Source of the DNA: Corynebacterium sp. NML140438
Lineage (GTDB): Bacteria > Actinomycetota > Actinomycetes > Mycobacteriales > Mycobacteriaceae
NCBI RefSeq assembly: GCF_001875725.1
Contig: NZ_MLCQ01000007.1
Location: 1-52,467, forward strand
Reading direction: 5' to 3'
Length of the DNA: 52,467 nucleotides
This document shows, piece by piece, positions 23,875 to 31,683 of this stretch (position 1 is its first letter; each line of letters begins with the position of its first letter). A model generated the notes under the pieces. That model saw nothing but the letters and a program-made list of their open reading frames with translations. It was not told the DNA's origin and searched no databases. The translations under genes were made by a program, and so were the position numbers.

Positions 23875-24947
23875 GGGCGGGTGAGAGAGTCAATGAACTG
23901 GGTGAACTTGCGCCCAGTTTCCGCCCACGAGTAGGTCCCGGCGCGCTGTTGCGCCTGGGTGCCGAGGGTGTGGCGGAGGGGGGCGTCGTCAAGAAGGTGG
24001 GCGACTTCGGTGACGAACTCGGCGCGCGTTTCCACGAGCAGGCCGGTTTCCCCGTGCTGCACTGAGTCGGCGAGGCCGCCTGCCGTCATGTAGCCGATGG
24101 TGGGGACGGCGTGTTGGGCGGCTTCGATGACGGCGATGCCCCAGCCTTCTTTGGCGCTGGGCATGAGGTGGAGTTGCGCGCGGGCGAGCAGGGCGTGTTT
24201 GTGGTCGTCGGCGACGTGGCCGTGGAAGATGACGCGCTCGCCTGCAAGGTCGCCGGCGTAGTCGCGGAGTTGGTCTTCCCACCAGCCGGAGCCGATCACG
24301 TCGAGCACCACGTTGTCGAGGGCAGCGACGGCGTCGATGGCGTGCTCGATCTGCTTGTGTGGCACGAGCCGGGACAGGGTGACCACGTGGGGGTGGCCGT
24401 CGTCGGCGAGGGTGGGCAGTTCGTCGGGCACTGGGTCCACTCCGTTTTCGATGATGCGGATCGCCGCCGGGCCCACCCCGAGCGCCTCCAAATCGCGTTT
24501 CGATGCCTGCGAGACCGTCACGTACGGCGCCCCCCGGTACACCCGCGGCGCCACCTTGGATTCCAGCCACCACCCGAACCGCCCGATGATCGGCCCAGCC
24601 ACCGGCCACTGTTCCTTGTGGCAGTGGTGGGTGAGCAGCACGGTCGTGGCCCGCGAGTAGAGGCGTGCGAAGAAGGGGATGCCGTTTTGGGTGTCCACGA
24701 TGACGTCGGGACGGTGCCGCCACGCGGCGAACGGCGCGAGCAGGTAGACGCTGTATTTGCCGCCGGCGCGCTCGAAGCGGATGCCGTTTCTGCGGGTAAC
24801 GCGCGGGGCGTCGGTGTGTTTCGCGGTGCGGTAGATCACCTGGTGGCCGGCGGCCGCGAGCGCTTCGCCGACGCGTTCCAGGTACGCCTCGGAGCCACCA
24901 CCTTGTGGGTGGGTGGAGTCGCGCCAACACATCAGCAGTATCTTCAT
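23871..24947 (-). CDS. Glycosyltransferase family 4 (Rv0225-like)
   Basis: 358 residues with a GT-B fold: an N-terminal domain with GGGSEAYLERV (acceptor side) and a C-terminal nucleotide-sugar domain with SRLVPHKQIEHAI, the catalytic-type glutamates in SAKEGWGIAVIEAAQ, and GETGLLV. Cytoplasmic, using a nucleotide sugar. Neighbours place it with Rv0225, a putative lipoglycan or envelope glycosyltransferase; donor and acceptor are unknown. ATG 24947 is chosen over 24953 because the -10 TACGGT lies 8 nt before it, fitting a leaderless start opposite the methyltransferase gene. Confidence 0.85.
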   Translation of the reverse strand: MKILLMCWRDSTHPQGGGSEAYLERVGEALAAAGHQVIYRTAKHTDAPRVTRRNGIRFERAGGKYSVYLLAPFAAWRHRPDVIVDTQNGIPFFARLYSRATTVLLTHHCHKEQWPVAGPIIGRFGWWLESKVAPRVYRGAPYVTVSQASKRDLEALGVGPAAIRIIENGVDPVPDELPTLADDGHPHVVTLSRLVPHKQIEHAIDAVAALDNVVLDVIGSGWWEDQLRDYAGDLAGERVIFHGHVADDHKHALLARAQLHLMPSAKEGWGIAVIEAAQHAVPTIGYMTAGGLADSVQHGETGLLVETRAEFVTEVAHLLDDAPLRHTLGTQAQQRAGTYSWAETGRKFTQFIDSLTRP

Positions 24948-24961
24948 TGTCATGTACCGTA
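24939..24961. promoter_or_regulatory. Interlocked divergent -10 elements, leaderless starts
   Basis: On the plus strand TATCTT (24939-24944), 7 nt, ATG 24952. On the minus strand TACGGT (24961-24956), 8 nt, ATG 24947. Each -10 is in the other gene's opening codons, as at 10165-10190. Confidence 0.6.
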
Positions 24962-25692
24962 CCCGCCGCCTGGCCACGTTGGCACGTTCGTTGCGCTTGT
25001 TGCGCTCGTTTCGCTATGAGCAGTTCCGCCCCCGCATCTTTTACGAGGGGTTGGCCCGCGACACCTACCAGCTTCTCGACGCCCTCTCCGCCGACCTCAC
25101 CTCCACCCCCCTGCGGGGCAAGTCGGTGTTAGACGTGGGTGGTGGGCCGGGCTATTTCGCCAAGGCCTTCGCGGACACGTTCTACGTGGGCGTGGAGCCG
25201 AGCGTCTCCGAGCTGTCCGCCGCCGGCATTTCCGGCTACGGCTCCGTCCGCGGCGACGGCACCGCCCTCCCCTTCGCCACGGACTCCTTCGACGTGGTGT
25301 ACTCCTCCAACGTTGCCGAGCACATCCCGGATTGGCAGACGATGGCCGAGGAGATGCTGTGGGTGGTCAAGCCCGGCGGCCTGGTGGTGCTGAGTTACAC
25401 GGTGTGGCTGGGCCCCTTCGGCGGACACGAGACCGGCCTGTGGGAGCACTACGTGGGCGGCGAGTTCGCCAGGCGTCGTTACGTGGCTGCTCACGGGCAC
25501 GAGCCGAAGAACAAATGGGGCGAGTCCCTCTTCGCCGTCTCCGCCAAGGAGGGTGTGGCGTGGGCGGAATCGACCGGCAAGCTCCTCGCGGCGTTTCCGC
25601 GCTACCATCCGCGCTGGGCCTGGTGGCTCACGCGGGTGCCCCTGCTTCGCGAGTTTGCGGTTTCTAACCTCGTCGTCGTGCTGCGCGGGTAG
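24952..25692 (+). CDS. SAM-dependent methyltransferase (Rv0224c-like)
   Basis: 246 residues, class I Rossmann methyltransferase. Motif I is VLDVGGGPGYFAKAFA near 61-76, followed by VGVEPS, the GDGTALPF motif II region, and SFDVVYSSNVAEHI in the methyltransferase-11 style. A basic N-terminal segment (RTRRLATLARSLRLLRSFR) may contact membrane or lipid. Divergent from the Rv0225-like glycosyltransferase, as in mycobacteria, so a role in modifying an envelope glycolipid is likely; the substrate is unknown. Confidence 0.87.
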   Translation: MYRTRRLATLARSLRLLRSFRYEQFRPRIFYEGLARDTYQLLDALSADLTSTPLRGKSVLDVGGGPGYFAKAFADTFYVGVEPSVSELSAAGISGYGSVRGDGTALPFATDSFDVVYSSNVAEHIPDWQTMAEEMLWVVKPGGLVVLSYTVWLGPFGGHETGLWEHYVGGEFARRRYVAAHGHEPKNKWGESLFAVSAKEGVAWAESTGKLLAAFPRYHPRWAWWLTRVPLLREFAVSNLVVVLRG

Positions 25693-25695
25693 GAT
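25690..25695 (+). promoter_or_regulatory. -10 element on the methyltransferase stop codon
   Basis: TAGGAT begins with the TAG stop of the methyltransferase and lies 8 nt before ATG 25704, the spacing of a leaderless transcript. No ribosome binding site precedes that ATG. Confidence 0.5.
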
Positions 25696-25703
25696 CGGCA
25701 ACT

Positions 25704-26087
25704 ATGAAACTCCCGATCCAATTCCAAGCCCCGTCCATTTTCGCAGCCGTGTTGGCGGTACTCTCCATCGTGGTGGCTGTCGTGGTTGGCGAAACCAACG
25801 CGAAGGCACCCGTCGTGGAACCGCGCGGCGAAAAGTCAGTCATCCAGGTGGTTACCGAGGACGGCAAGTCAGCGGGCGTATGCGCACTCGGTGGTCTGCG
25901 CCAGGAAAAGGTGCACTACACCGACAAGAACTCCGTCTACTACTGGAAGCTCGAGCCGGGGGAGGAACGCATCGACGCATCCTGCCCGAGTGTCGCGGCG
26001 CTGTCCTCCGGGAGAACACGGCTGGAAGGCCACGCGCAGGTCAGCAACTTTGAGAAGCCACAGGTTGTCACAATCACTGTTCAATAG
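25704..26087 (+). CDS. Exported, membrane-anchored protein, unknown function
   Basis: 127 residues. A hydrophobic segment (about 10-30, PSIFAAVLAVLSIVVAVVVG) without a clear cleavage site is followed by an external domain of about 95 residues with two cysteines (VCALGG and ASCPSV), probably disulphide-bonded. The end, FEKPQVVTITVQ, suggests a beta-rich fold. No family recognised. Codon usage is like the core genome, and the gene probably starts with a leaderless mRNA. A hairpin at 26198 follows. Confidence 0.65.
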   Translation: MKLPIQFQAPSIFAAVLAVLSIVVAVVVGETNAKAPVVEPRGEKSVIQVVTEDGKSAGVCALGGLRQEKVHYTDKNSVYYWKLEPGEERIDASCPSVAALSSGRTRLEGHAQVSNFEKPQVVTITVQ

Positions 26088-26197
26088 CGTCGAGCGGTAA
26101 AGGCTCACAAGGAGCATCTTGAAACGGCAGTCCCGCCTCTCTTCCGCTTTAGCGTGATCTGCGATCACCTCACTGATGCCTTTTATTTGGTTTTCTT

Positions 26198-26216
26198 CCA
26201 CCCCTCGACGGGGTGG
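26198..26216 (+). terminator. GC-rich hairpin after gene 25704
   Basis: CCACCCC (26198-26204) pairs with GGGGTGG (26210-26216), followed by TCACTTTT. The preceding region 26088-26197 has a perfect dyad GTGATC-TGC-GATCAC at 26154-26168 that could be an operator, possibly for a GntR-type repressor. Confidence 0.5.
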
Positions 26217-26225
26217 TCACTTTTG

Positions 26226-26231
26226 TATACT
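26226..26231 (+). promoter_or_regulatory. Probable -10 for the Cys-rich peptide cassette
   Basis: TTGTATACT: TATACT with an upstream TG, about 90 bp before ATG 26324. A leader this long could hold regulation. No strong -35. Confidence 0.45.
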
Positions 26232-26323
26232 CTTTCTCTGTTTGTGCTTGCCAAGTAAGTGGGTTGCTCTATCTTCTAAGATGCATAGCAAATCCACTGT
26301 GCTCCAGAGAGTAAGGAGAAGTA

Positions 26324-26514
26324 ATGCCTACGTTCGCTCTTCGCACCGATTCCACTGAATCCCCCCGAAACCTGAATCTGCACGCAACCACCGCTCCAGC
26401 GGAATGCTGTGGCTACCCGTCGGAAAAGCGCTGTGGGCTTGCTGCCGAGACAACTACAACGCCTCCGGTGGCTACTGTGAGGGCTTCCTCGACCTACGCT
26501 GCGTCTACATGTAA
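26324..26514 (+). CDS. Cys-rich small ORF with apparent frame switch (peptide precursor?)
   Basis: ATG 26324 has a strong ribosome binding site (AAGGAG, 6-7 bp). The first codons (MPTFALRTDSTES) have good codon use. After a run of six C (26361-26366) coding character moves to the -1 frame, which ends GGYCEGFLDLRCVYM with TAA at 26512-26514, 10 bp before a strong terminator. Read this way the product is about 62 residues with four Cys near the C-terminus (ACC...YC...RC). The original frame would also give Cys-rich sequence but runs through the terminator stem, which is unlikely. It could be a leader-core peptide, a frameshifted relic, or a sequencing artefact. The ABC transporter follows directly. 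No known family is recognised. Confidence 0.45.
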
Positions 26515-26524
26515 AAGAGAAGAG

Positions 26525-26567
26525 GATTGTGTGCCGCCGATATCGGCGGCACACAATCTATTTTTCT
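26525..26567 (+). terminator. 17-bp perfect palindromic terminator/attenuator
   Basis: GATTGTGTGCCGCCGAT (26525-26541) followed directly by its complement (26542-26558) and TATTTTTCT. It separates the small ORF from the ABC genes; the ribosome binding site of the ATPase (AGGAG, 26568-26572) comes right after. Partial read-through would give more peptide mRNA than transporter mRNA, as in many bacteriocin operons. Confidence 0.85.
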
Positions 26568-26581
26568 AGGAGCTGGAACAT

Positions 26582-27235
26582 ATGCTTGAAGTTAGCGATA
26601 TCAGCAAAACCCTCTCGGGAAAACCTATTTTCGATGAAGTTAGCCTTTCCGTAAAGCAGGGCGAATTAACTGCTATCACCGGACCATCCGGGAGCGGCAA
26701 GACTACCCTACTTAGCTGCATCATCGGAACCATCCAACCAGACTCCGGTACGATTTCACTTTCTGGAAAGACCTACTCAAGGTTCCCCGAAAAAGACCGC
26801 CGTAACTTTCGGCTCAAAAATATCGGTGTAGTAGATCAAGGAAACCGCCTCATTGAGGATCTGACATGCCGCGATAACATCCGGCTGATTGCTGAGATGT
26901 CCCAAGGTGGAAGAAGGAAGAGTCTCGCTACGGCGAGGGAAATTCTCAAGCAATTAAATATGGAGGCTTATGAAGATCGTTATCCCAGTTTGCTCTCAGG
27001 GGTCGAACGTCAACGCATCAGCATTGGATGCGCGCTAGCTAACCGCCCCTCGCTAATTGCTGCAGATGAACCAACCTCCAGTCTCGACGATGAAGCTGCT
27101 GGGGTTGTGATGGATCTGTTCCTGAAGTTTGCCCAGCAATTCGAAGTTCCGGTGGTGATGGTTACTCACGATGCCCGAGTAACTAAATATGCATCCGCTA
27201 TCTACCAGATCGGTGGCTCGCGTGTATCTCGGTAG
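26582..27235 (+). CDS. MacB/LolD-type ABC ATPase with altered signature motif
   Basis: 217 residues. Walker A GPSGSGKTT at 34-42, Q-loop VVDQGN near 84, Walker B SLIAADEPTSSLD near 157, H-loop VTHDARV near 194. The signature reads LLSGVERQR (138-146): Val141 replaces the second Gly of LSGG, a position that contacts ATP across the dimer, so activity could be reduced. The gene overlaps the permease gene that follows. The type-VII (FtsX/MacB) context suggests mechanotransmission or peptide export/immunity, not import. Codon use and GC differ from flanking core genes, pointing to acquisition. Confidence 0.88.
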   Translation: MLEVSDISKTLSGKPIFDEVSLSVKQGELTAITGPSGSGKTTLLSCIIGTIQPDSGTISLSGKTYSRFPEKDRRNFRLKNIGVVDQGNRLIEDLTCRDNIRLIAEMSQGGRRKSLATAREILKQLNMEAYEDRYPSLLSGVERQRISIGCALANRPSLIAADEPTSSLDDEAAGVVMDLFLKFAQQFEVPVVMVTHDARVTKYASAIYQIGGSRVSR

Positions 27236-28079
27236 CCTAGCCAAGCGGAACAGGAGCGAAGTATTCGTTGTGGGATTTTTCAACCTGGCGCTGCTGGTGA
27301 TCCTGCTTCTTCCGCTCATGGGAATAATGATGCTCGTAAATGCGGATGAACGCACCAACTGGCAGTCTCCGGAGATTATCGCGGGACAGCAGAGCTCCGC
27401 AACATGGTGGATCGCTTCCGGCGACGGGGTTTTGGAACTGACATTTATCACGCCTGCTCACCTCAGCAAAGTTCCTCTTCAGGGTCAGGCTCCATCGTTC
27501 AATTGTGCCGCGGGAGCAGGTGATAACGCGCCGGACAGGTTCGTTCGATACATGGAGGATTTGGAATGCACTTCCACAATTAAAAAGACGGCGCTCGCAG
27601 ACTCCCGGATGGTGAACATTGTTATGCCAACAGATAAGGCAGTGGACAGCTCCGTCACTGCAACCAAAGATTCAGCATCTGTAATTGATCAGACCATCAT
27701 GTATATAGTTTTGGTCTACTTTATTGTTGTCGTGCTTCCTTGCCTGGTGTGTTTTTGGAATGTGTCCAAGATCTTCGACCCTGCATGGGAGGAAACTGCT
27801 CGGGTTCTTGCGCTACGAGGCGCCGGGAAGTGGGTCGCGGCTGCGTTGCTGTCGGCTGCACCGTTGGCCGGTCTTCTCGTGAGCGTTGTACTTTCAGTAG
27901 CCCCCTTATATCTCGTATCTCGCATTCTCGAAAAGGTGGTTTGGGAAGGCCGTGGGTTCCTCCCTGCGGATGCTTTCGCTGGCCTAATAGGAGCATTTGG
28001 CTGTGGGATTCTTATCACCATCATGATGGGTGTCGCGACGTATCTGAGGAGGATGAAACTCTTTGCAACGACTGCATAA
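27189..28079 (+). CDS. FtsX/MacB-like permease, first half
   Basis: 296 residues: one helix (about 29-50, VGFFNLALLVILLLPLMGIM), an external domain of about 120 residues with two cysteines (FNCAAGAG and LECTST), then three helices (near 160-190, 215-245, 262-285). This is the four-helix FtsX layout. Together with the next gene it makes a 10-helix permease of the kind normally encoded as one chain (about 650-700 residues in bacteriocin-associated 7TM/MacB-like families). ATG 27189 overlaps the ATPase end by 47 bp; GTG 27213 or 27222 are possible starts. The next gene starts inside its last codons. Confidence 0.75.
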   Translation: MHPLSTRSVARVYLGSLAKRNRSEVFVVGFFNLALLVILLLPLMGIMMLVNADERTNWQSPEIIAGQQSSATWWIASGDGVLELTFITPAHLSKVPLQGQAPSFNCAAGAGDNAPDRFVRYMEDLECTSTIKKTALADSRMVNIVMPTDKAVDSSVTATKDSASVIDQTIMYIVLVYFIVVVLPCLVCFWNVSKIFDPAWEETARVLALRGAGKWVAAALLSAAPLAGLLVSVVLSVAPLYLVSRILEKVVWEGRGFLPADAFAGLIGAFGCGILITIMMGVATYLRRMKLFATTA

Positions 28080-29289
28080 ATGGCAATTAGCTGCCTTTCC
28101 AGTTGGCATAGTAGCAGCGGCCCTGATGGCCATCGCATCCGAGATATTTTCCCTCCCAATCTTGGTTCCTTTAGCCTTCCTCCCTATCATTGCTGGGCTG
28201 GTGTATCTTGCGCCATTTCTAGCCCTCGGCGCCGGCTGGTGTTATGAAAAGATCTTCGGCGGAGGGATCCAAGGGACTCTAATATCAGCTTCCCTTCGCT
28301 ACCGTGCAACCTCCATTGGTTCGAGCGTAGTGCTCTTATTCTGCATCTGCGCAGTATCGACTGTGACAGTTGGTTTAGCGAATGCCGGACTTGGACAGGT
28401 GAGCTCGGGACTGAGTTACTGGAAGCCAGGGATTCACTGGGGAGCTCTTCGCGATGATGCTGAGGTTGAGGCCACCTACGAAGAATTCACATCTCCGGGG
28501 GTAATGGGAACATTTGGCCAAGGGCGACTATTGCGGGACAACCAACGTTCAATAAACGCGTTCGTTATGTCCTGTCATGAATATGCAGAGCTAGCCACTG
28601 ACGACCCCGAATGTCCAGCGGATGACGCCGAATCACTGCTGACCCCGGTGGGAATGGACGCAGCAGCTCTATCTTCTCAGTTTGTCATCCCAATCACAGA
28701 CACTGAACTAGACCTACCGCCACTACGGATCCAAGAAGTTCCCGGACTAACGGAAATTCTCATTTCGACCTCCAGTGAAGAAATCAACAACGTGGGCAGA
28801 TATCTATACGCAGATTTGGATCAGCTCCCATCTAATGTTGTTTTGTCTGCAACCATGCAAACCAAGTCCGGATTGACATCGCAGGAAAGAATCGACAATG
28901 TCAACTCTGCCATGTCATCCGGGTACGGTGACGCTGCATTTGCGTTGACACTCAGTATTATGTTGTTCGGTCTAGCAGCAGTAAGTGGAATCGCTATTGC
29001 AGCAATCAGAGACCGCACTAGGTTAGTCAAGGTTCTCACCTTACGGGGAGTACAAAATACGGTCGCCAAGAATCTTATCCGCGTCGAAACGATTAGTCTT
29101 ACTCTCCCCTTCGTGCTGTTTGGATGTATCAGTGGCACTCTTCTAGCTGCTGCAGTCGCGCGAGTATCTAGCCTAAATCCTTGGGATGCTTTCACTCCTC
29201 ATGCGCTGGGAATACTGACGGTTTACATTGTCGCAGTACCTATCATCACTGAAATCCAGCTTCGCAGGACGGATGGCCCAGATGATTAA
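28063..29289 (+). CDS. FtsX/MacB-like permease, second half
   Basis: 408 residues. Two N-terminal helices (about 6-50) correspond to the central linker helices of a duplicated permease. Then follow a helix (TSIGSSVVLLFCICAVSTVT), a large external domain (about 105-285, Cys in MSCHEYAELATDDPECP) and three terminal helices. Start is TTG 28063, overlapping the first half by 17 bp with AGGAGG 10 bp upstream, so the halves are made in step. Whether the two chains were once fused, or split here, needs comparison. The likely function is export of or protection from the peptide encoded at 26324. Confidence 0.78.
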   Translation: MQRLHKWQLAAFPVGIVAAALMAIASEIFSLPILVPLAFLPIIAGLVYLAPFLALGAGWCYEKIFGGGIQGTLISASLRYRATSIGSSVVLLFCICAVSTVTVGLANAGLGQVSSGLSYWKPGIHWGALRDDAEVEATYEEFTSPGVMGTFGQGRLLRDNQRSINAFVMSCHEYAELATDDPECPADDAESLLTPVGMDAAALSSQFVIPITDTELDLPPLRIQEVPGLTEILISTSSEEINNVGRYLYADLDQLPSNVVLSATMQTKSGLTSQERIDNVNSAMSSGYGDAAFALTLSIMLFGLAAVSGIAIAAIRDRTRLVKVLTLRGVQNTVAKNLIRVETISLTLPFVLFGCISGTLLAAAVARVSSLNPWDAFTPHALGILTVYIVAVPIITEIQLRRTDGPDD

Positions 29290-29481
29290 TCCTGCATGGT
29301 TGGTCCAGCTAGTGGAGCTTCTAATTGTCGACAAACGAAGCTCTGAACAGGCAATCGGCAGATTGCACAGCGACTGAATTACGCGGAAATCACTATCACA
29401 AAGAAAGTATCGGCCCTACTGCGTACCCACCGAATGCAGAGTAGAGCGGAGCTGGCAGCTCTGGCGAGTAAGTTCACATAA
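29282..29481 (+). pseudogene. LuxR-type HTH remnant (response regulator C-terminus)
   Basis: Two frames together encode a LuxR-family DNA-binding domain. The first (from 29282) gives LVQLVELLIVDKRSSEQ. The third frame continues QIAQRLNYAEITITKKVSAL then LLRTHRMQSRAELAALAS, ending TAA 29479-29481. The pattern IAxRL..s..TV.kHVs.iL.K....sR.ELA is unmistakable. A one-base shift near 29350 and the absence of any receiver domain show that only the C-terminal end is left. It follows the ABC genes by a few bases and ends at their terminator, so a two-component system probably once controlled this cassette. Confidence 0.72.
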
Positions 29482-29484
29482 GTA

Positions 29485-29510
29485 AAAGGCCCGCCACACG
29501 GCGGGCCTTT
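29485..29510. terminator. Bidirectional terminator between ABC cassette and pckG
   Basis: AAAGGCCCGCC (29485-29495), ACAC loop, GGCGGGCCTTT (29500-29510): 11-bp perfect stem with A run on one side and T run on the other. It serves the convergent plus-strand cassette and pckG (29540). Confidence 0.85.
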
Positions 29511-29539
29511 CATCTCAGCGGATTACTTACGCCAGAAGC

Positions 29540-31363
29540 TTACTTCGCGGCGTTGACGCGCTCTTCGAGCTTGTCCAGCTGCTCGAAGATTTCCTTCGGA
29601 ACGCGGTCGCCGAGGCCAGCGAAGTACTCGCGGGCATCCGCGACATCGCCTTCCCACAGCTTCGGATCCGGGTAGAGGGCTTCCTTGACGTCCTCGATTG
29701 GCTCGTCGAGACCCTCCAGGTCCAGGTCTTCCGCGCGGGCGGTGTAGCCGACCACGGTCTCTTCTGCGCCGACGCGGCCTTCGATGCGGTCCACGATCCA
29801 CTTCAGTACGCGGGAGTTCTCGCCGAAGCCTGGCCACAGGTAGCGACCGTCCTCGCCGCGGCGGAACCAGTTCACCAGGAAGATCGCCGGCATGCGGTCG
29901 CCGCCTTCGCGGCCCATGTCGATCCAGTGCTGGAAGTAGTCACCGACGTTGTAGCCGATGAACGGCAGCATGGCCATTGGGTCGTGGCGCAGGGAGCCAA
30001 CCTTCGCCTCAGCGGAGGCTGCGGTCTGGCCGGAGGACAGCATCGCACCGATCATGGTGCCGTGCTCCCAGTCGTGCGCCTGGGTGACCAGTGGCACGGT
30101 GTCCGGGCGGCGTCCGCCGAAGAGGATGGCGTCGACCTTGACGCCCTTCCAGTCGTCGTACTCCGGTGCTGCCGTTGGGCACTGCGCGATCGGGGTGCAG
30201 TAGCGGGAATTCGGGTGGGCGGCCTTCTCGCCGGACTCCGGGGTCCAGTCGTTGCCGTGCCAGTCCACGAGGTGCGCTGGGGCGTCGCCGTCCATGCCTT
30301 CCCACCAGACGTCGCCGTCGTCGGTGAGGCCAACGTTGGTGAACAGGGTGTTGCCCGGCTCCATCGTCTTCATGGCGATCGGGTTGGACTTGTAGTTCGT
30401 GCCAGGTGCAACGCCGAAGAAGCCGTTTTCTGGGTTGACGGCGTAGAGGCCGTCCTCACGCAGGTGCATCCAGGCGATGTCGTCGCCGACAACCTCGGAG
30501 GTCCAGCCCTCGAGGGACGGGGTGAGCATTGCCAGGTTGGTCTTGCCACATGCGGACGGGAATGCGCCGGTGATGTGGTACACCTTGCCCTCTGGGGAGG
30601 TGAGCTTCAGGATGAGCATGTGCTCAGCCATCCAGCCCTCTTCCTTCGCCATGACGGAGGCGATACGCAGGGCGAAGCACTTCTTCGCCAGGATTGCGTT
30701 GCCGCCGTAGCCGGAGCCGTAGGACCAGATTTCCTTGGTCTCTGGGAACTGGGAGATGTACTTCGTCTCATTGCATGGCCATGCGACGTCTTCCTGGCCT
30801 GGCTCGAGCGGTGCGCCGACGGAGTGGAGGCACGGTACGAACTTGTCACCCTCGATCTTGTCCAGCGCTTCCTGGCCCATGCGGGTCATCACACGCATGG
30901 ACATGACCACGTATGCGGAGTCGGTGAGCTGTACGCCTAGCTTCGGGTCCGGGTCGCTGATTGGGCCCATGCAGAACGGCACAACGTACATGGTGCGGCC
31001 CTTCATGGAGCCGCTGAAGTGCTCGCGCATTTCAGCCTTGAGCTCGGCTGGGTCGCGCCAGTTGTTGGTTGGGCCTGCGCCGTCTTCGTCTTCGGTGGCG
31101 ATGAAGGTGCGGGACTCAACACGTGCGACGTCGGAAGGGTTCGAGCGCGCAAGGAAGGAGTTCGGACGCTTCTCTTCGTTGAGCTTGATCAGCGTGCCCT
31201 TCTCTACCAGCTCGGCTGCGAGGCGGTCCCACTCTTCCTGGGATCCGTCCGCGAAAACCACCTTGTCCGGGTCAAAGAGGTCGACAGCGTCGTTGATCCA
31301 AGCAATGAGCTGCTCATTGTCGGTTGGTACGTTGCCTTCGATGCGCTTCACGGCAGTGGTCAT
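29540..31363 (-). CDS. pckG: Phosphoenolpyruvate carboxykinase (GTP)
   Basis: 607 residues, the usual length of GTP-dependent PEPCK. The P-loop kinase motif SACGKTN lies at 270-276, metal and substrate residues in [13 protein letters not shown] and GYGGNAL-like stretches (here YVVPFCMGP and [13 protein letters not shown]), and the nucleotide site in [16 protein letters not shown]. It converts oxaloacetate and GTP to phosphoenolpyruvate, the entry to gluconeogenesis. ATG 31363 has AGGAGA 5 bp upstream. Transcribed alone, divergent from trmB, as Rv0211 is relative to its neighbours. Confidence 0.97.
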   Translation of the reverse strand: MTTAVKRIEGNVPTDNEQLIAWINDAVDLFDPDKVVFADGSQEEWDRLAAELVEKGTLIKLNEEKRPNSFLARSNPSDVARVESRTFIATEDEDGAGPTNNWRDPAELKAEMREHFSGSMKGRTMYVVPFCMGPISDPDPKLGVQLTDSAYVVMSMRVMTRMGQEALDKIEGDKFVPCLHSVGAPLEPGQEDVAWPCNETKYISQFPETKEIWSYGSGYGGNAILAKKCFALRIASVMAKEEGWMAEHMLILKLTSPEGKVYHITGAFPSACGKTNLAMLTPSLEGWTSEVVGDDIAWMHLREDGLYAVNPENGFFGVAPGTNYKSNPIAMKTMEPGNTLFTNVGLTDDGDVWWEGMDGDAPAHLVDWHGNDWTPESGEKAAHPNSRYCTPIAQCPTAAPEYDDWKGVKVDAILFGGRRPDTVPLVTQAHDWEHGTMIGAMLSSGQTAASAEAKVGSLRHDPMAMLPFIGYNVGDYFQHWIDMGREGGDRMPAIFLVNWFRRGEDGRYLWPGFGENSRVLKWIVDRIEGRVGAEETVVGYTARAEDLDLEGLDEPIEDVKEALYPDPKLWEGDVADAREYFAGLGDRVPKEIFEQLDKLEERVNAAK

Positions 31364-31683
31364 AATCTCTCCTGGTCAAAATAGACAAACCTCTAGGTCC
31401 CAAGCCTATCGAAATCGCGGTTACGCTGGTCCGTCTCCAGCTTTTCGACGCCCACCCCGGTCATAACCAGTGACATACTTCATAGATACGACCAAGAGTG
31501 AGCATGTAAATGTGCCCCGAAAAGGGGTGTGCCCGAACGGTGAGACGTCAATAAATATAGGCCGTACGCAGCGAAAACAACATTCCACGACTGCGCAAAC
31601 CCGAAAACAAACGTGACCGGACCCACATTCACCCTATTTTGGGGGCAAATGGGGGAATTGCATTTCAATCCACCGTGTGGACA
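31364..31683. other. Intergenic region between pckG and trmB
   Basis: 320 bp holding both divergent promoters. A short hairpin CCCC-GAAAA-GGGG is at about 31514-31526. No convincing gene or catabolite-regulator dyad was found by eye. An AT-rich stretch, TCAATAAATATAGG (31549-31562), could be part of a promoter. Confidence 0.5.

Noticed and set aside
26324..26569. Reading the Cys-rich ORF in a single frame to TAG at 26567-26569
   Set aside because: This would translate the whole terminator palindrome and end inside the U tract, and coding character is weak after 26366. I prefer the frame-switch reading but cannot exclude a relic.
26324..29289. Lactococcin 972-type bacteriocin operon
   Set aside because: The ABC plus large membrane protein layout is similar, but the small ORF lacks the lactococcin 972 pattern and has Cys instead. 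Kept only as an analogy.
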